This document shows positions 28,101 through 43,100 of a DNA stretch of 64,000 bases, in pieces. The stretch spans positions 3,139,717 through 3,203,716 of the forward strand of contig CM057150.1 in the NCBI GenBank assembly GCA_029964075.1. The letters run 5' to 3'. A program made the position numbers and the translations under genes. This DNA comes from Patiria pectinifera. Its lineage: Eukaryota > Echinodermata > Asteroidea > Valvatida > Asterinidae. How positions within the stretch are numbered: position 1 is the stretch's first letter; every line of letters starts with the position of its first letter. Under the pieces are notes generated by a model, which was given only the letters and a program-made list of their open reading frames with translations, searched no databases and was not told the DNA's origin.

Positions 28101-31100
28101 TGTGTCTAACCCTTGCAATCTAGTTGTCTACAAATGAAAATCATGTAAACAATCAGCTTTTTGTTATTTATGCCTTTTATTCACACAGATGTCAATAATG
28201 TTAACTTAAAATTGCATTTTGCTTTTTTAAATGACTCCCTTTTTCCCTCCAGTATGTGCGCGTCATGGCTCAGAATGCCCAGTGTTCAGAGGACGGACCG
28301 TTCTTCCCTGCCACGCCACGATACATCGTTCAGAACGGCATCGCCGTGGGCCAGTCTATCTTGCTGGCTCCCGATTGGGTGACTATCGGTCTGGTGCTCG
28401 GACTCATCCTGCTCCTCACCATCCTGCTGGTGCTGGTCCTGGTGAGTTCAGTGGGCTCTGTGGGCTCTGTGCACGAACAATAGGCAAGATGGCCTTCAAT
28501 GGGCCTTCGACACCAGGGCTCAATTTGATGGCTCTGCTAACTAACGCAATTTCGCTCTTATGATCATCAATCTGTGATAACAGCACTATAGCGACACAAT
28601 TCTGCTGTAATCTCTGTAAGCACAAGATCCTAAGTTATGGGATACAAGAACATGTGCATCAGCCAAAATTCCATGCTAACCTCCGTGAAAAACACTTACC
28701 GTAAGCACAAACTTTCTGCTACAGTATCCGGGAAATTTTGCTAACACCAAGCAGAGTTTCCCGTTGCCGATATTGAGGGGTTTCTTTCCATACAAAGGGT
28801 GATAAACATATTTTTTTGACATTGTTAATACTCAGACCCCGATTTTCAGAAAAACAATTTGAAAATTGTGGACAAATTTGGGACTTAGGTGGATTTTGTA
28901 TTTTTGTTTTGTTTTTTACCTTTTGGTCAGATGGATATTTGGGATTTTATACTCTGTTATTCCCAACAAGTGCTCTTTAAACTGAGTTTATTATTCAGCC
29001 CAGAGCCTGAAATTCTCATGTGAATAGCTGTGTTTATACTTATATACATGTACCTTTTTTATACTTTTTTATTTCTAACCCCTTTTATGGGGGAAGGCTG
29101 TGTTGGTTTTCTTCATCCAGTCTAATTTTACAACAATATTCTGACAATCTCTCTTGGAACAGATTCTCTTCCGCAAGTACGGCTGGGGCAAAGTCTCCTA
29201 CATCCGACCCAAGTACCGCGCCCTGATCCAGAACCACAACTTTGATGATTATGCTTCTAAGGGGTCCGCGGTGCACCCGGTCAAGAAATACCACAGGGCA
29301 CTGGAGGGGCGTGCTGAACATGGGGACGGGGCAGAGGGAGGGGTTGTCATTGACGGCAAGTTAGACAGTTTGCCTGATTCATTAACTAGTTCGCGCCAGG
29401 ATTATCTTGACAAGAACAGAATGAGACGCAGGATTTTTGTTCACTCGACCTCAAGCCAGGCGGGTTGAAGCCATCACCCTTGGGCAGCACACTCATATTT
29501 CTGGCCACGCACGCTGCGAGCTGGTCGCGTAGAGATATTTTCGGCCTTGCTCGCTGCGGGGTTATTTGTCATCTGTTCCGAATACCGCAAAACCTTTTTG
29601 TGTATACACCTCATCAGGCGCGAACTGGTTAAAGATGAGCAGTCCAGTCAACACACATTGGAGTGCCGTGGCCTTGTGGTCTGGACCATTGAACTCATGG
29701 TCTCTCGGGTTGCAGCCAACCCGAATCTTTTTAATTTTTTTCTGAGGACTTCCATTTACTGTCCAAATAATGCACACATAGTGCATTTGCAGCCTGAGTT
29801 TTCCGTCAAGAAAAGCTTGCTTGACTATCAGTCTGAGCCCAGCAAAGGGCTGAAGAAATAGGCCATGTTCTGAATTACGGGGCTTCGCTCAGCAATCGCA
29901 TAGCAGTATAACACATGAGCTCATGGAAGCTGCTGAAGTCACTTCCTATAGTCCATTAGGCCCAAAAAAAGTCTCCGGTTTCTGGTATGCGCGCGCGTCG
30001 CTGTAGCCATGCGCTTCGGCAAAAAGGTGGTTTTTTTTTCAATGTAAGATGATGTCTAAATACTGCCAAACTCACTGGTTTGACTGGAATCCTGCTGCTG
30101 CACAATTTTAATGTGTTTTTAGATGCGGTTACGATCGAGTATGAGCTTTATGTGGCCTCTCTGGACTCCCATATATTTTGCACTAAATTTAGTCGGGCAC
30201 CATTTGCAGTCATCAGCCGACATTTGAAGCAAAAAAAAGTAATAAAAAAAAAAAAAAGCAGCGTCGCTGCACCACTTTTGGGGCAAGCTCCATACCAGAA
30301 ACCGGAGACTTTTTTGGGGGGGCTTATCATGCTATAGCCATCTTGATTTTTTTCCCATTCGATCAACGTAACCAAAACGAGGCTGGAAGAGAAAATAGTC
30401 TGGTTCCTTTTTGCACATAACATATTATCATTCAGTACTGTTATTGGATACAGGGAACATGACTGAAATGGTGGCAGCATGATAAAGGCCTATAGATCCT
30501 GGTGTTGCTGCTGGCCGTGTGCAGGTAAACTTCATGCCACCTCACTATTCCTGTGATTTCAGGTTCAATATCAATTTCTTTTTCCCCATTTCAGATTCTT
30601 TTGAACTGAAAGGTGACGAGTATTGGGACTATGACAAGCAGGTTGATTTTGAGGCCTTCAGCACAGCAGACTTCTACGGGCATCTCGCTCAACAGTCTCG
30701 TCATGTGACCTCGGAGCTCGGACGACAAAAGGAAGAGGTACGGTTCAGAAACTGGAGTCATTTTTTGCTGGACCCAACCAATCGACTGACTAACTGAACC
30801 AAAATTTAATTGGATTTTTTTCTGAAACTGTACCGTAACTGGAAGTTGTTTTTATTTATTACTTTTTTCAGGCCAAGGCTTTGTACCAGAAGCTGTCCAA
30901 CCAGGCCGAGAACCTCAAAGGATTGTGGGTAGCCAAGATGAACCTGAAGGGACGCAGCGCCCTCGCGACAGAAGGAGACCTGGAAGCATATGAGCGCAAG
31001 AATGAGGAGGTGGGGTACCACACATGCAACTCACACTGTTTTCATTAACGTATTAATCCATGTATTACATTGTATTACATGTAGTACGTTTTTTATGACT

Positions 31101-34100
31101 TTGTATTGTGTTACATTGTATTACCTTGTATTGCTTTGTATTACATTGTGTTTGGTGGATCTACAGAGACTGACTTAAACTGGCTCCAAATCTGATGTTT
31201 TGAGCTTCAGTATTATATCTTGATATGAAAACATGGATAATGGGAGATATTGTCATTAGAGGGATGCATAGTCAAGTGCCAGTGCCATTTTGCAGATGGT
31301 CATACATGTATATTTAAATTACTCTTCAGTCAATGTTCTCTGTTGTTTGTTGTTGTTTTTGCCATATCACTGCACTTTACTCAGCAACTTCCAGACACAG
31401 GTTCTTGTGGGCGCTTTAAAAACTTCCAGATTATGTTGACTGCAACAACTCCGGCAGTTGCGGGGCAAGAGTGACCATTTTTTTGTTAAATCTGAAGAAA
31501 GGCAGACAGTTTTTATGATGTTATTTGTTTGCATCTGGTTTTTCAGCTCGAGATGGAGTTGGAGCGGCGCAAGGAGCTAGGTTTCCGCTTCGAAGCCATC
31601 TTGAAGCGACAGCTGGAGATCAAAGAGGAAGATGAAAAGAACAGAGAAGAGCACCAGGTCAGTATCCACACTAATTACCTTTGGGATTTGGGATAGAAGA
31701 AAAAAAGATGGGGAAAAAAATAGATATCGCGAATGAACAGAACGCAGGGCTGTTCAAGACTTTCGATGTGCCCTTCCCGTCTATCAATCAAACAGCCCAC
31801 ATTGACCAATCAGATCACAGCTCAAAGGGGGGCGGGGCTTATGTCGAATCCAGAACAGTCCATTGAACAGTCCATTTTTTATCCTTGTGAATAAAATTGC
31901 ATCCTCTTGCTATTTTGAGTACACAGTAATATCAGGGGTTTTTATGTTTTTATCCATCTTTTTTTGTTGTCTTCCTCTTTAGGTGTCATACCTATCAGCC
32001 CTGCGTGAAGCGGTCCGCACCCTGCATGATTACACAGAGAGCACGACCAGCGGAAAGAAGAGCTTGGAGCAAGAATTTGACAACACCACACAGAAACAGT
32101 GAGTCCTTCAAAACGTCTTCAATTGTGATGCGATCTAGCTAAATGAGTCTCTTGTCGGCCCATATCAAATGTTGGTTTTTAACATTTTTGAATAGAGTTA
32201 TCTGTTATCTTCTATTTGGTGAAAACCCCATGGGAATACCACTTTCCGTTCAGAAATTGTGGAACTAAGAACATAGCCAGATCAGAAAGAAGAAACCAGA
32301 GAAACCAAACAGAGAAATCAATGATTCAAAATTGAAGCTTTTAGTAAGCAACAATAAACATGCTTTATTTTACGTTATTGAATATTAACTCTCTATCAAA
32401 GATGTCACAGTTTAACTACATGTACTTTATCGTGGATTTTCTCAGAAAAAAATTGTTAACATGAAAGAGGACATATGTAGCCTTCCGATTTTACAAAAAC
32501 AAGTCAATTTTGAAATTTCCACCCATACTGAACTATTTTGGGCTGCATCTTAAAATCATAATTGCCCACAAACAACTCATTAGGCTTGATCGCATCACAA
32601 TTTAAGTGGCTCCAGTACAGAAAAACGGACCTATGTTACACTTTCTCAAAATCTAACATTTTCCACGTGTGAGGGTTTCACAGACTATGTCTCTCATATA
32701 TCCTCCCCTTTCAAAATGAGACATAAAGTCGACATACCTAGTTTGTTCATTAACAACTGTAGTCTTGTACTACATCGTATCACATTGCATTTGTTCTATG
32801 ATGAATGCATGCTGCCGTGGTTTTGTGCAGCACAGGGAGTATTAAACAGGCAGGGTACGTAGTTGGGACATGTACATTGACTAATGGTTTGAATCCCAAA
32901 CCATGTGAAAGGCTTTCCCAAATGAAAGATTCCCTTACGGACAACAAGTGACACCCGTTGTTTCTCAAGTGCTGTTCGATGACAAAGTTCCATAACAACA
33001 AATGTAGTAACATCTTTGTTTTTTTTGTCCAGTGTGATCCGTCGAGTTGGAGCCCTGCTAGGCCGCATGTCCAGTGAGGTATCGGCAGAGGCCCAGCGTA
33101 TCGGTGCCTGGGGTGTGCTAGGCCAGGGCATCGGTGCTCCCCTCCTTGCACCTGACACTAATACACCTGTACCCAAGGAAGAGCTATTCGGTAAAAGCCG
33201 CTAAACTTTTGTAGTTTGTTCAAGCTTATGCAGTTTCAACAAACTTAAAAAAAACCGAAAAGCAGGTTTTAAGTGGACGCAATTTTGATTTTAGGTTTGA
33301 GGGCCTGATGTTTTAATCCTAATATGAAATTTTTTTACCTCTGAAAAAAAATCGTCATTGGATCAAAATAAACACCCTCTTACTTTTATGATTTGTATAT
33401 TTTCGGTCTACCCAGTCAGTAAGCATGTTTTAATTTCTCATTGAGGGAAAGTCCTGGGTAACAGTATGTTATGTCCATGACAGAGCTTTTATGAGCTCAG
33501 TGAATAAACCTGAAAATGTATGTTTCAAATCTTTTACATCCACCATCTAGCAACGGTCCAGGAGATTACAGACGTGGAGGTTTGGATCAGTTCTCTGAAT
33601 CATTAATTAGATATCATGGTTAATTGGCTCTGTCGCAAACATTACACTTCCTTTAATAATGCTGGAATTGCCCTCCATGTATATTTGGACACTTTTGGGG
33701 CTGAAAATTAAAATGTTCAAACAGCCAATGTAACTCCTTAGTATTTAGTTCCAATTTCACAGACACAGAGATGCTAAGCGTAAAACTTTTTCTAGCAAAT
33801 TTTTCAAAGTTAACATTTGCCAAAATCCAGTCACGTGAAGGTTTTTTTCAATTTGTGGCCCTTTTTTGCTGATTAGAAGGGTTTGGTCTCATCAAATGTT
33901 TGTGAAAATCAGCTTTGTATTAAAAATGATCTTCCGAATTACACGTGACACGGTGACGTCACTTGATACAGTTTTCCTGTTGAACTGAAAATTTTGGATT
34001 ATAAAGATGAAATATCTACAACAGGAAAAGTTTTTCCTTTTTTTTTCTTTTTAAATTTCTCATTAAAAGGTCCCGATGGGAGTTTACAGTGCACGGACCT

Positions 34101-37100
34101 GGTTCACCAGAACACCACGACGGGTCTTATCGTACCAAACAGCGACGCTCGCATGCTATTGGCCAACGGTAAAGTCAAGAACATCCCTCCTGAATATTTC
34201 GTCCATCCTCAGACCGGTAACGCCCTGCCAATCCAGGGGAATGTTGGGTATGACCCTGTGACCTCCAGACTTGTCTACACCGTCGACTCCTCAGTCGGTA
34301 AGATTTCAGACTGTTGTCTTTCCAAAACATATCATCTGAGTATACCCAACACGATTTGAAACATAGTGGTATCCCCCATGTGCCTTTACCCTATACACGC
34401 CCTAGACTATTGCTACCTAGCATCCCCTCCCCAAAAGATATCTCAAAAGAATTCCTGAGATTCTGGTAACACAATGACCAACACCAAGGAGGGGGGGGGG
34501 GTCCCTCTGTCACATATCTTGCTACATATGCATCTGAGGATCAGGAGTTTAAATCCTGTGGTCGGTTAGTCATAATGTTTTGTCATTGTTTCCTTAAGCA
34601 AGCCTTTTTACTTGTACCTTTTCCGCCAGGACTACAGTAGTAGAAATAGGTACCTGTGTTTTTTAGAATTAGAATTCTGGGATGAGCCAGTATCCTATCT
34701 TCAAAAATATAGATATTCTTTGTTATTAGAAGCCAAGGAAACTGGAGATAAGCAATAACCTAAAAGCTACATGCATAATTATTAGCTTTAGACAAAATGG
34801 GTGCATTCACGGTATAAAATCTATGGTTAGCTTTATTTCCCTTTCAGGCATTTTTATTGGCTAATTTCAAATTTCCATATTTATCAGGTTTAATTAAGAC
34901 TGGGTTGCACTCATTCTCTCTTTGGGATTTGGATTTTGCATCTCAAATATAGACTGACTGTCCTTCAATTCATATTTCTAGGTGATTCGCTCCGCTCAGA
35001 CGAGCCCCTGATCCCCTACATTCCCTTCCCGACTGACCCCAACACGGGCCTGCCCGTCGCCAGCAAGCTGACTGCCACCGACCGTACCGGCGATCTCAAA
35101 CTCAACGCCCCCGTGTCGGACCCAGACACGGGTCTCAAGTGTCCCATCGTGGCTGTCACCATCCACCCGCAGTCTGGGGTGGCGTACCCCGTGGCGGGGA
35201 CCCACACAGACCCTGTGACGGGCCTGCCGGTACCCATTGAGATCGGTGCCATCATGATTGACCCCAGCAGTGAGCAGCCGGTTCCGGTATTGAGTGTGGC
35301 AATCGACCCTGAGACAGGTAAATCATTCATTGGTATAGTTCCTCTTTTAAATTTTTTTTTTCTGATTTTCAAAGCTCTTGTATACATCTGAGTATTAAGT
35401 GTTGAAGTCCTTATAGCAGGGTTCCCCCAGTCCTGGAAAATCCTGGAAAATCCTTGAATTGACTTGGAGAGTTATGGAAAACTCTTGGAAAATTTATAAT
35501 CCAAGAAAAAGACATGGAAAAATCATGGAATCCAGCACATCCCATGCATGATGATGCATAACGTTTGGGTATGGCAGTCTTCCAGGTTGCGGTTGCATAA
35601 CAATTCGCTGTTCTTGTATTTTATGCATGTATGGACTGTACTTGTAGCATGTTCTGTGCACCATTGGGACTCCTTTTGTTCTTATGTCAAACTGGAAAGC
35701 TGAAAGGGAGTGGGGTCCCTTGCCTCGGGGTGATGACTGGCCAGTGTATTGTAAATTATTCTCCTAAAAATGCCAAAACAGCATAGGAATTGGTTATGGA
35801 ATGTCATGCATAATTTTATCCCGGAAAAGTCATAGAAACGTCATGAAATTTTCATTTTTTAGATCTCGATGAGACTCCTGTTTTAGGAAATTGAACTACG
35901 GCAAAGTTTTGTCTTCAGCATAATCTGTCACTCTGATCCAAGAAGTACATTGTGCATACAATATATGACACTGAATCTCTCTTTGTTACAATATGTTCCT
36001 CCACCAGGCGACGCCATTCCAATTGGCGGCACACGGCAGCCGCCCAACAGTATACACAATGCCTACGTCACCATGGTGACCGGCGACCGCTTCCTGGAGC
36101 CCCTCAGCAACCTGCAGGTGCTGATCCGCAGCGCGGGTCTCCACGACGACGAGGTGCTGCCCTCTAGTGGCGGCTATCAGACATTGCTGGATGCCAACCT
36201 GATGGCGTGTGAGATCCGTATACTGGAGTGCGTCAAGGCCTATCTGGATGCCGCTGTCGGTATGTTGGAGGATTTTTGTTTTAATCACAATTTTTTGAAA
36301 GCTTCACGGGACAGTATATTTGTAATATTTGGAGTTAACCCGAACAATGCATCAAAGCTTCATGAGAAGTTGCAGAAAGTTTAATGAAATACACAAGAAA
36401 TAAGTAAGCCAAACAACCTTTTACAGGTTGAAAGAGGGATTTTGGACGCATGGGACAACAATACAATTTTAAAATGCTGATTTTTTATTTATTATGAATG
36501 TTTTTGTTTTGAAAGGAAAGATTAATAATCCGATGCTGGATGTGAGTTTAGTAATTGAGATTGAGTGCTCTTAATGGCAAAATTAATGTAACAAAAACCA
36601 TAACAATATATATATTATAACAATAACCAAACCGTAAGAAGAAATGAACATTCTGTATATTTAACCAAGTAGGTTATTAAATTATACCAAAAAGCAACAA
36701 ATAACACGCTAGCCAACCCCCCCCCCAAAAAAAAAAAACCCACTGGGAAAAACAACTGGTACTCATCTTCACAGGCCCGGAGGGAATGAACTGCCGCCAT
36801 GAGCAGAGCCAACTGGAGACCGCCCTCAAGGAGCTGGTGAAGACGAGGCTGCGTTGCCGTAGTAACCACATCCCAGCCATCCACAACATCCAGCGCCGTC
36901 TGGAGCGCGCTTCCATTCTGGCCGTCAGCGGCGGCTCCCCAGGTCTGTGTTTAGCCCATTTTGATTTTAATAAGCTTTTTTTTTAATTAAGAGCACTAGT
37001 GATGAACCATCGCTGCAATAAATCATGGTTTTGAGAAAACAAAGCTTACAAAGGATTGCATTAGGAGAAAATGCCAAATTAAACAAGTGGTAACTCAAGG

Positions 37101-40100
37101 TTAAACTCGAAGGTTACACCTCATAAAGCCCTGTAGATCCGAGGGGTGAACCTGGAGTTATGGCCTGTTTAATTTGCGTTCTTTCATTAAGTTAAGATTT
37201 GTGTATCTGTTGTTACACTTACATTTTTACATTTTGCCGGTACGTTACAACTATTCATTTTAGTTAATATCTATGTTGGCATGTATGAGCACCCAGAGAT
37301 AATTAAACCCAAGAGTCACAGAAACAAACTGCAACCTTACACATAATAATAATTTGCTTGTCCCATGGGGGGCCAGCCTATAGTCCTCATTGCAACTCAC
37401 TGACTTACTGACAGACTCACCTGCTGTCTCACTGACTGACTCACTGACTCTGTCAATGTCACTTGTGAGCTATGCAGTACTGCAGGATTACCCCATAACT
37501 CCAATGAATGAGTTAAATCCGGCCCAACGTGTACACAGATGCATGAAAAGACTTCCAGCGAATAGCCATTCTGAACCAATGGAATAGAATTTTGTGCGCA
37601 CTGGGCACAAACCGGTATTAGACTAACCTTGTCATGTTTTAAAATATCTTTGTAGGCATTTATGAGCACAGTAGGATAATAAAAGGAAAAATTGCCAAAG
37701 CAAAGCCATAATTTAATCAATATTTTGTTTTCCTTTGAAGGCATGTACGAGCATACAGCGACTGGCCAGATTCTACCCATACTAGTGGGCACCAAGATGA
37801 CGGATCCTGGCGGTTCCGGTCAAGAGGTGGCCATCCTGGGCGTGGAGAGGAACGCCAAGACAGGATCACTGATCCCACTGGGTGGAACCATGGAAGATCC
37901 TGATGGAGATGGTAAGGAATTAGGTGGTACCCACCATACCCACCACTGCGGGTAAAAAATACAAGGGTTCGTGGTGGTTTCAACTGGTGTCAACTAGTTT
38001 CAAATGGTACTAGTTGATTTAGAAATTGGCGACTGGTTCTGAACTGGTTTAACTGGCTTATGACTGGTATTCTTGGTTTTGAACCAGCTTAAAGCCAGAG
38101 TCCATCATTTGCAGCTATGCAAAAAGTAACCGGCGTGATTATTGTTCAAAAACATACTTGGTTTAAAGATAGTAAGTGGACTAAACTCCCTGTGAAATTA
38201 TTCTTTCTGGCAAGCTGTCATTTTGAAGAAATCAACGAAAGAAGGCCTTTCCAACGGTGCTTCTTAAGAAGCACCGTAGGAAATTCAAATTAGTAGTTCG
38301 TTTTGTTATTCGGCAAAGCGCGCGCAAGCATTGGCACGACGCACACGCGCGCGCGGTTGCTATAATTCGTCGGATCAGTGCGTGACATCACGTAGCTGCA
38401 ATCGGCTAGTGAGAAAGTGTCTCGGACGCTGGATTCATGCCCAATTCAAAACATGATTCAGCAACTGTTGATTTGAATTCGAGATCCTAGAATGTTGGTT
38501 TTCTGGAAAAATGCAGCTGAAGCTAAGCTGAAACTTCATCAGATTGGTTGTTCAGCATCGTTCTTCAGATATTGAGCACTTTTGTTGCTTCAAACGAACA
38601 AAATGCACAAATTACAAATGATGGACTATACCTTTAACCAGTTCAACTATGTAATAAAATTAATTTCTGAACTCTTTCCCTACCAGGACTGGTTCCCATC
38701 ATGATTGGCCGGCAAGCAGTGGATACCGTCACCGGTGACCTGAGCCCCATCACCGGGGTGCGCATCAACCCGGAGACGGAGACGGTCGTCCCGGTAACCG
38801 TCTCCGCTGACAAGAAGAAGAAACCACCTCTGGGAGCGGTATGTCTCATTTTTATCAAAGTATTTCATTTTTTAAATTTGTTTGGGTGTTTTGTTCTTAA
38901 TTTGACAGTATTGGCCAGTTTTCATACGGATATCATTGACCAATTCTCTTGCAACAGGTTGCCATGCTGGAGGATGAGATTGTTGCTAGGCGGGGCTTCT
39001 GGCGTCGCCAGCGGCAACGGGAGGAGGAGCTAACGGCCCAGGAATCCCGACTGGCCAATCAGCTGCTGCTGGACATGGAGAACGTTGACGTCAGCAAGGT
39101 TTGTTAATAGTCTGTTGGTTTCTCCGCCCTTTGCATTGCAAAAAAAATCTCCAGAAACATCAACAGAAACATTGACAGTTTACAAATCGTGCTTTGACCA
39201 GCCTAGGCAATTTTTTCCACATCCAGTACACTGCGTATTGGGTGCGGAATAGTACATAGGCCCAAAATTGCCTAGGCCGGCCAAATTGTGGCACTAACCT
39301 GTGTTTATAATTGTTTATTTTGTATGGCTTTCTAAGGTTGGTCTTTCATTTGGCTTTTTGTTTGTCATTCAGGTTGAGGTAGCCCTTGACTCTTTCAGCG
39401 ATGCGGCCAAATCTCTGGAGGACTCCAACAAGCGAGAGGTGACGAGACGCGTAGAGACCACGGAAGAACTGAACAATGTCCTGCCCCTGCACGTCATGGG
39501 AATACTCACTCAAGGTAAGCAGAAAGCATATCATACAACCGCTTACTAATTCTGCAATTACGATCTCCATTTCTACATTACATGCGTGGTGAGCAAAATA
39601 AAAAAAGGGCAACCGAAAAAACCCTGCATGTATGGGTTCCACAAAGACATAGACAAATTGGGAGACTAAAAAATTTATTTTAATTTCAATATTTGCCTTT
39701 CAAAACTTCTGAAGAGTAACCATTTGAAAGAGTCAATTTCTTCTTGGTAAGTATTATCTCTAATTTTGCACTGTTGATTTTTTGAATGTTTTTCTAGGAG
39801 ACGACATTGAGAAGTCGTGTGAAGAGCGCCACCACGCCTCCCACCAGAAGTTTGTAGACACGGTGCGCAAGATCTACAACCGTCTGCAGTCGGAGGAGGA
39901 CAAGTACAAGGAACGACTGGCAGAATTGGAGGTGAGGACAGTCGAGTGTGGACGACAAACTTTGTTGTGGTGATCTAGAGTTTTGGAGAAAAAGATTTTT
40001 GTAGTAGGTTGTGTAGATATGTGTAGTTTTACGTTTCTCATTGTTCCCCATGCCCATCTGGCCAAAAAAGTATGTCACGTTGTTTTTGAAAAGTATGTCA

Positions 40101-43100
40101 CGTTGTTTTTTGCTGGTTAGGACGCCCTGAATCCCGATGCAGAGTCGGCCGTCGTGATGCGCTACCGGCAGGCCAAGTCTCGTCTCCAGGCTGAACTGAA
40201 GGACCAGCTCCTGACGCGCATGGAGAACCTGGACGAGGACCACTCGGCCCTGGAGTACACCAGAGAGAGGAGTGAACTGCTCAGCCTGGAGGCCAAGGCT
40301 AGTCATGTATTCGTTAATCTTCAATATGGATCTCTTGCACAGTGGATTGCACTAGATGACCATTTTCGAGAGCTCCAAAGCGATGGACGCATCATGTGCG
40401 CGTACTGGAGTTTGTTTCTGCGTTCAATAGGGGACGTTGAACAAAAGAGGACAGTAGGGTCCCTAATTCTTAGATACACCAGTATTTATATGTTTATTAA
40501 TCTTTTCTTTTCATTCAAACAGGCCGTTCTATCGAACGCAGCCATCTTGGCCGGCGACTACGACGCCACCATGACAGGCGTTTATGGCGACAGCAACGTG
40601 ACGGAGCAGTCCAGTCGCGAGATCATTCCTTTACTGCGACAGATCATCGCTATGCTGGAGAAGGGGGCGCACTTCACGCTGTCTGCTGAGCTGCTGCAGG
40701 GGATAGCCGGGGGCGACGGTGACACTAAGATGCATGTAGGTTTCAGTAACTGGAGTAATTTGTTATCGAAGTATTACATAAGGGCGATACGGTTCACCCA
40801 TAGAGTCATATTTTATAAAGGCTAGAGAGTGCACTCGCTATGCTTCACGCACTACATGGACGTGCTGACATGGACACAGGTTTGCCATTCTGTTTGCATG
40901 TAGAGGCATAAATATCAAGCCATTTGAAACATCATTTGATTTTTGTTGAAGGCTTATAGGATCATTTGCATTTTTATATCCCTAAAAAGTAACATACCAA
41001 ATTATTATCCAAAACTTACTTGGAAGGTATTCCATCTAGCTTGCTGTTGTTTTAAAACAAGAAATGTAGATGACTTTTTAATGATCAGTCAATTGACTGA
41101 TTTTTTTAGTAAAGAGTGTTAAAGGGAAAATACAACATTTGCAAACATCAAAAAATAAAACTACCAAATCATTTTGAAATACCTTGCTGGACTGTTAGTG
41201 AATGACAGTGTAAAGCATCCTGTAAAATCATGGCACCTGGTATACTGTCATTTTCAGGAAAAGTGGTATTTCAAATACTGGCCCCAGTTGACCATCGTAT
41301 TTGTTTGCAATCGATTACACACCTATGAACGGGTAGCCAGCTGCTAGACTGGTTCCTGACCTTACAATTCAATATGTAAACTGCTCTGTTTCTTTTTTTA
41401 AATGGTTCAGGTCCAAGACTACAGGAAAATGATTGTTTTTCTTGGTTTTTATAGCATTTTCGAACCCAAAACCTCAAAAAAGTGAGTGTAACTATATTTG
41501 CTATATATTTCCAACCCCCCAATTCCATCCATTTCTGAAAATTACAGCAAAAGCAAATGATGTATATTCCCTTTAAAGACGAAATCGTGTTTCATGATCA
41601 AATGGTTGTGCACGTTTTTTTAATCATTTTCTCGAAAAATTTAATATCCACTGAGCTGAAAATTCAACAGGAATAGGGTTTGAACATTCCTCTTTGGATT
41701 TTGAGTGGTGCTATTATTGGAAACGAACAAAATGCATGAACAGCAAATGAACCTATATGCCTATAAAGGACCTTTGAAAATTCAACGTTTTCCCCTGAAC
41801 TATTGTCTGCTGTCCATTTTGTTTTTCTCAGTACGGCAAGGTGGCAACTTCAAGCAGTCGCACCGTCATCCAAGGTGATCAGTACAACGTCAACGTGGTG
41901 CAAGCCGACCATCTGCAAGTACCCCAGCAACCTGGCGGCGTGTCGTTGAATGTACCAGTCCGAGCTGCGGCCTCGCTTGGCGTGTCCGCCCGCTCGGAAG
42001 TTTCAAGTGAGTGTCAGTTGCATTCAAGTCTCAAAATCTGTGCTTACTACAAATACGTCAAGGTTAAATTAACCACCTGGGGTCCACAAACAAGGCTTGC
42101 ATTTTCCATAGCTAACAAGTTTAAGAATTGTTCCCTTCTTTCTCTCTGTTCCATGTGCTGTGTGGGCCAGTTTACTTAGATGCTCTTAAATTTTACCAGT
42201 GACTGTAATATCAGTGTTAAAAATACACAAGTGTCCACAGACACTTCAACCACTTGCCGCCAGGATTATTTTTGTCCGCAAAACAAAAGGCAAGACATAC
42301 GGGCCAAAGTTTAAAATTAGGTGAAAACACCACAAAACCGACTTCTTGAGAGTTATATGTACGATACTTCTCACTGTTACTTCATATACGGCAACAGTCC
42401 GAGGCCCCGCCATGGAGCAATATTTGCTACAACAGGCCTTGTGCAGCAGCTTAGTTCAAGTTCAAAACACGGTGTGTACAAAACCACGGGGAGCCACTGA
42501 TACGTATACACACATCCACGGCTGGAGACTAGGGTGGAAAAGCTTGGGATTTAACAGGTCACCCTCACCTGCGAGCATACATTGCCAGATCATGCTTACA
42601 CGTCCTCCAGCGTTAACTGGTTACAAACAGTTTTGTTTTCAGAATTTCATGAGAATTAATTTCATTTATGAGTTTTCATTTTCTTTGAAATAAATATATA
42701 AACACATTTGCAACATTTCTGGGAGGAGTGTTGCATTATTTCTCTGACCATACGTGGTCAAAATCAAAATTCCAGAAGCGTTGCCAACTGCGGAAGTGTG
42801 GAAAGTTTAGAAACATCTGAGCAAATTGAAACATAGGGCTCTGTTTTATTTGTATCCAGTGCAAAGTTCACGTGATATCCGCAGCAATCTGGTGGTCAGA
42901 AACAACCTGGTCTCTCTGACTGATGACGACAAGCACGCCATGGCCAAGTCCCTGTCTGAGAGACAGACCCTGGAAGCCATCAAGCTGGAGAGCCGTCTCC
43001 GAGAGAACGAGATCAAGGAGATCAACACGGTGGTGCAGGTAAAGTGCCAATCAGAGCTGGCATACAGTTCAAATGGACCAATCAGGTTACATTCGGTTTG

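Noticed and set aside
29356-29468. Exon 34 continuing to a stop at 29466
   Set aside because: It would truncate the protein just after the membrane, whereas the downstream exons are all in frame and clearly coding. It remains possible as a minor intron-retained form.
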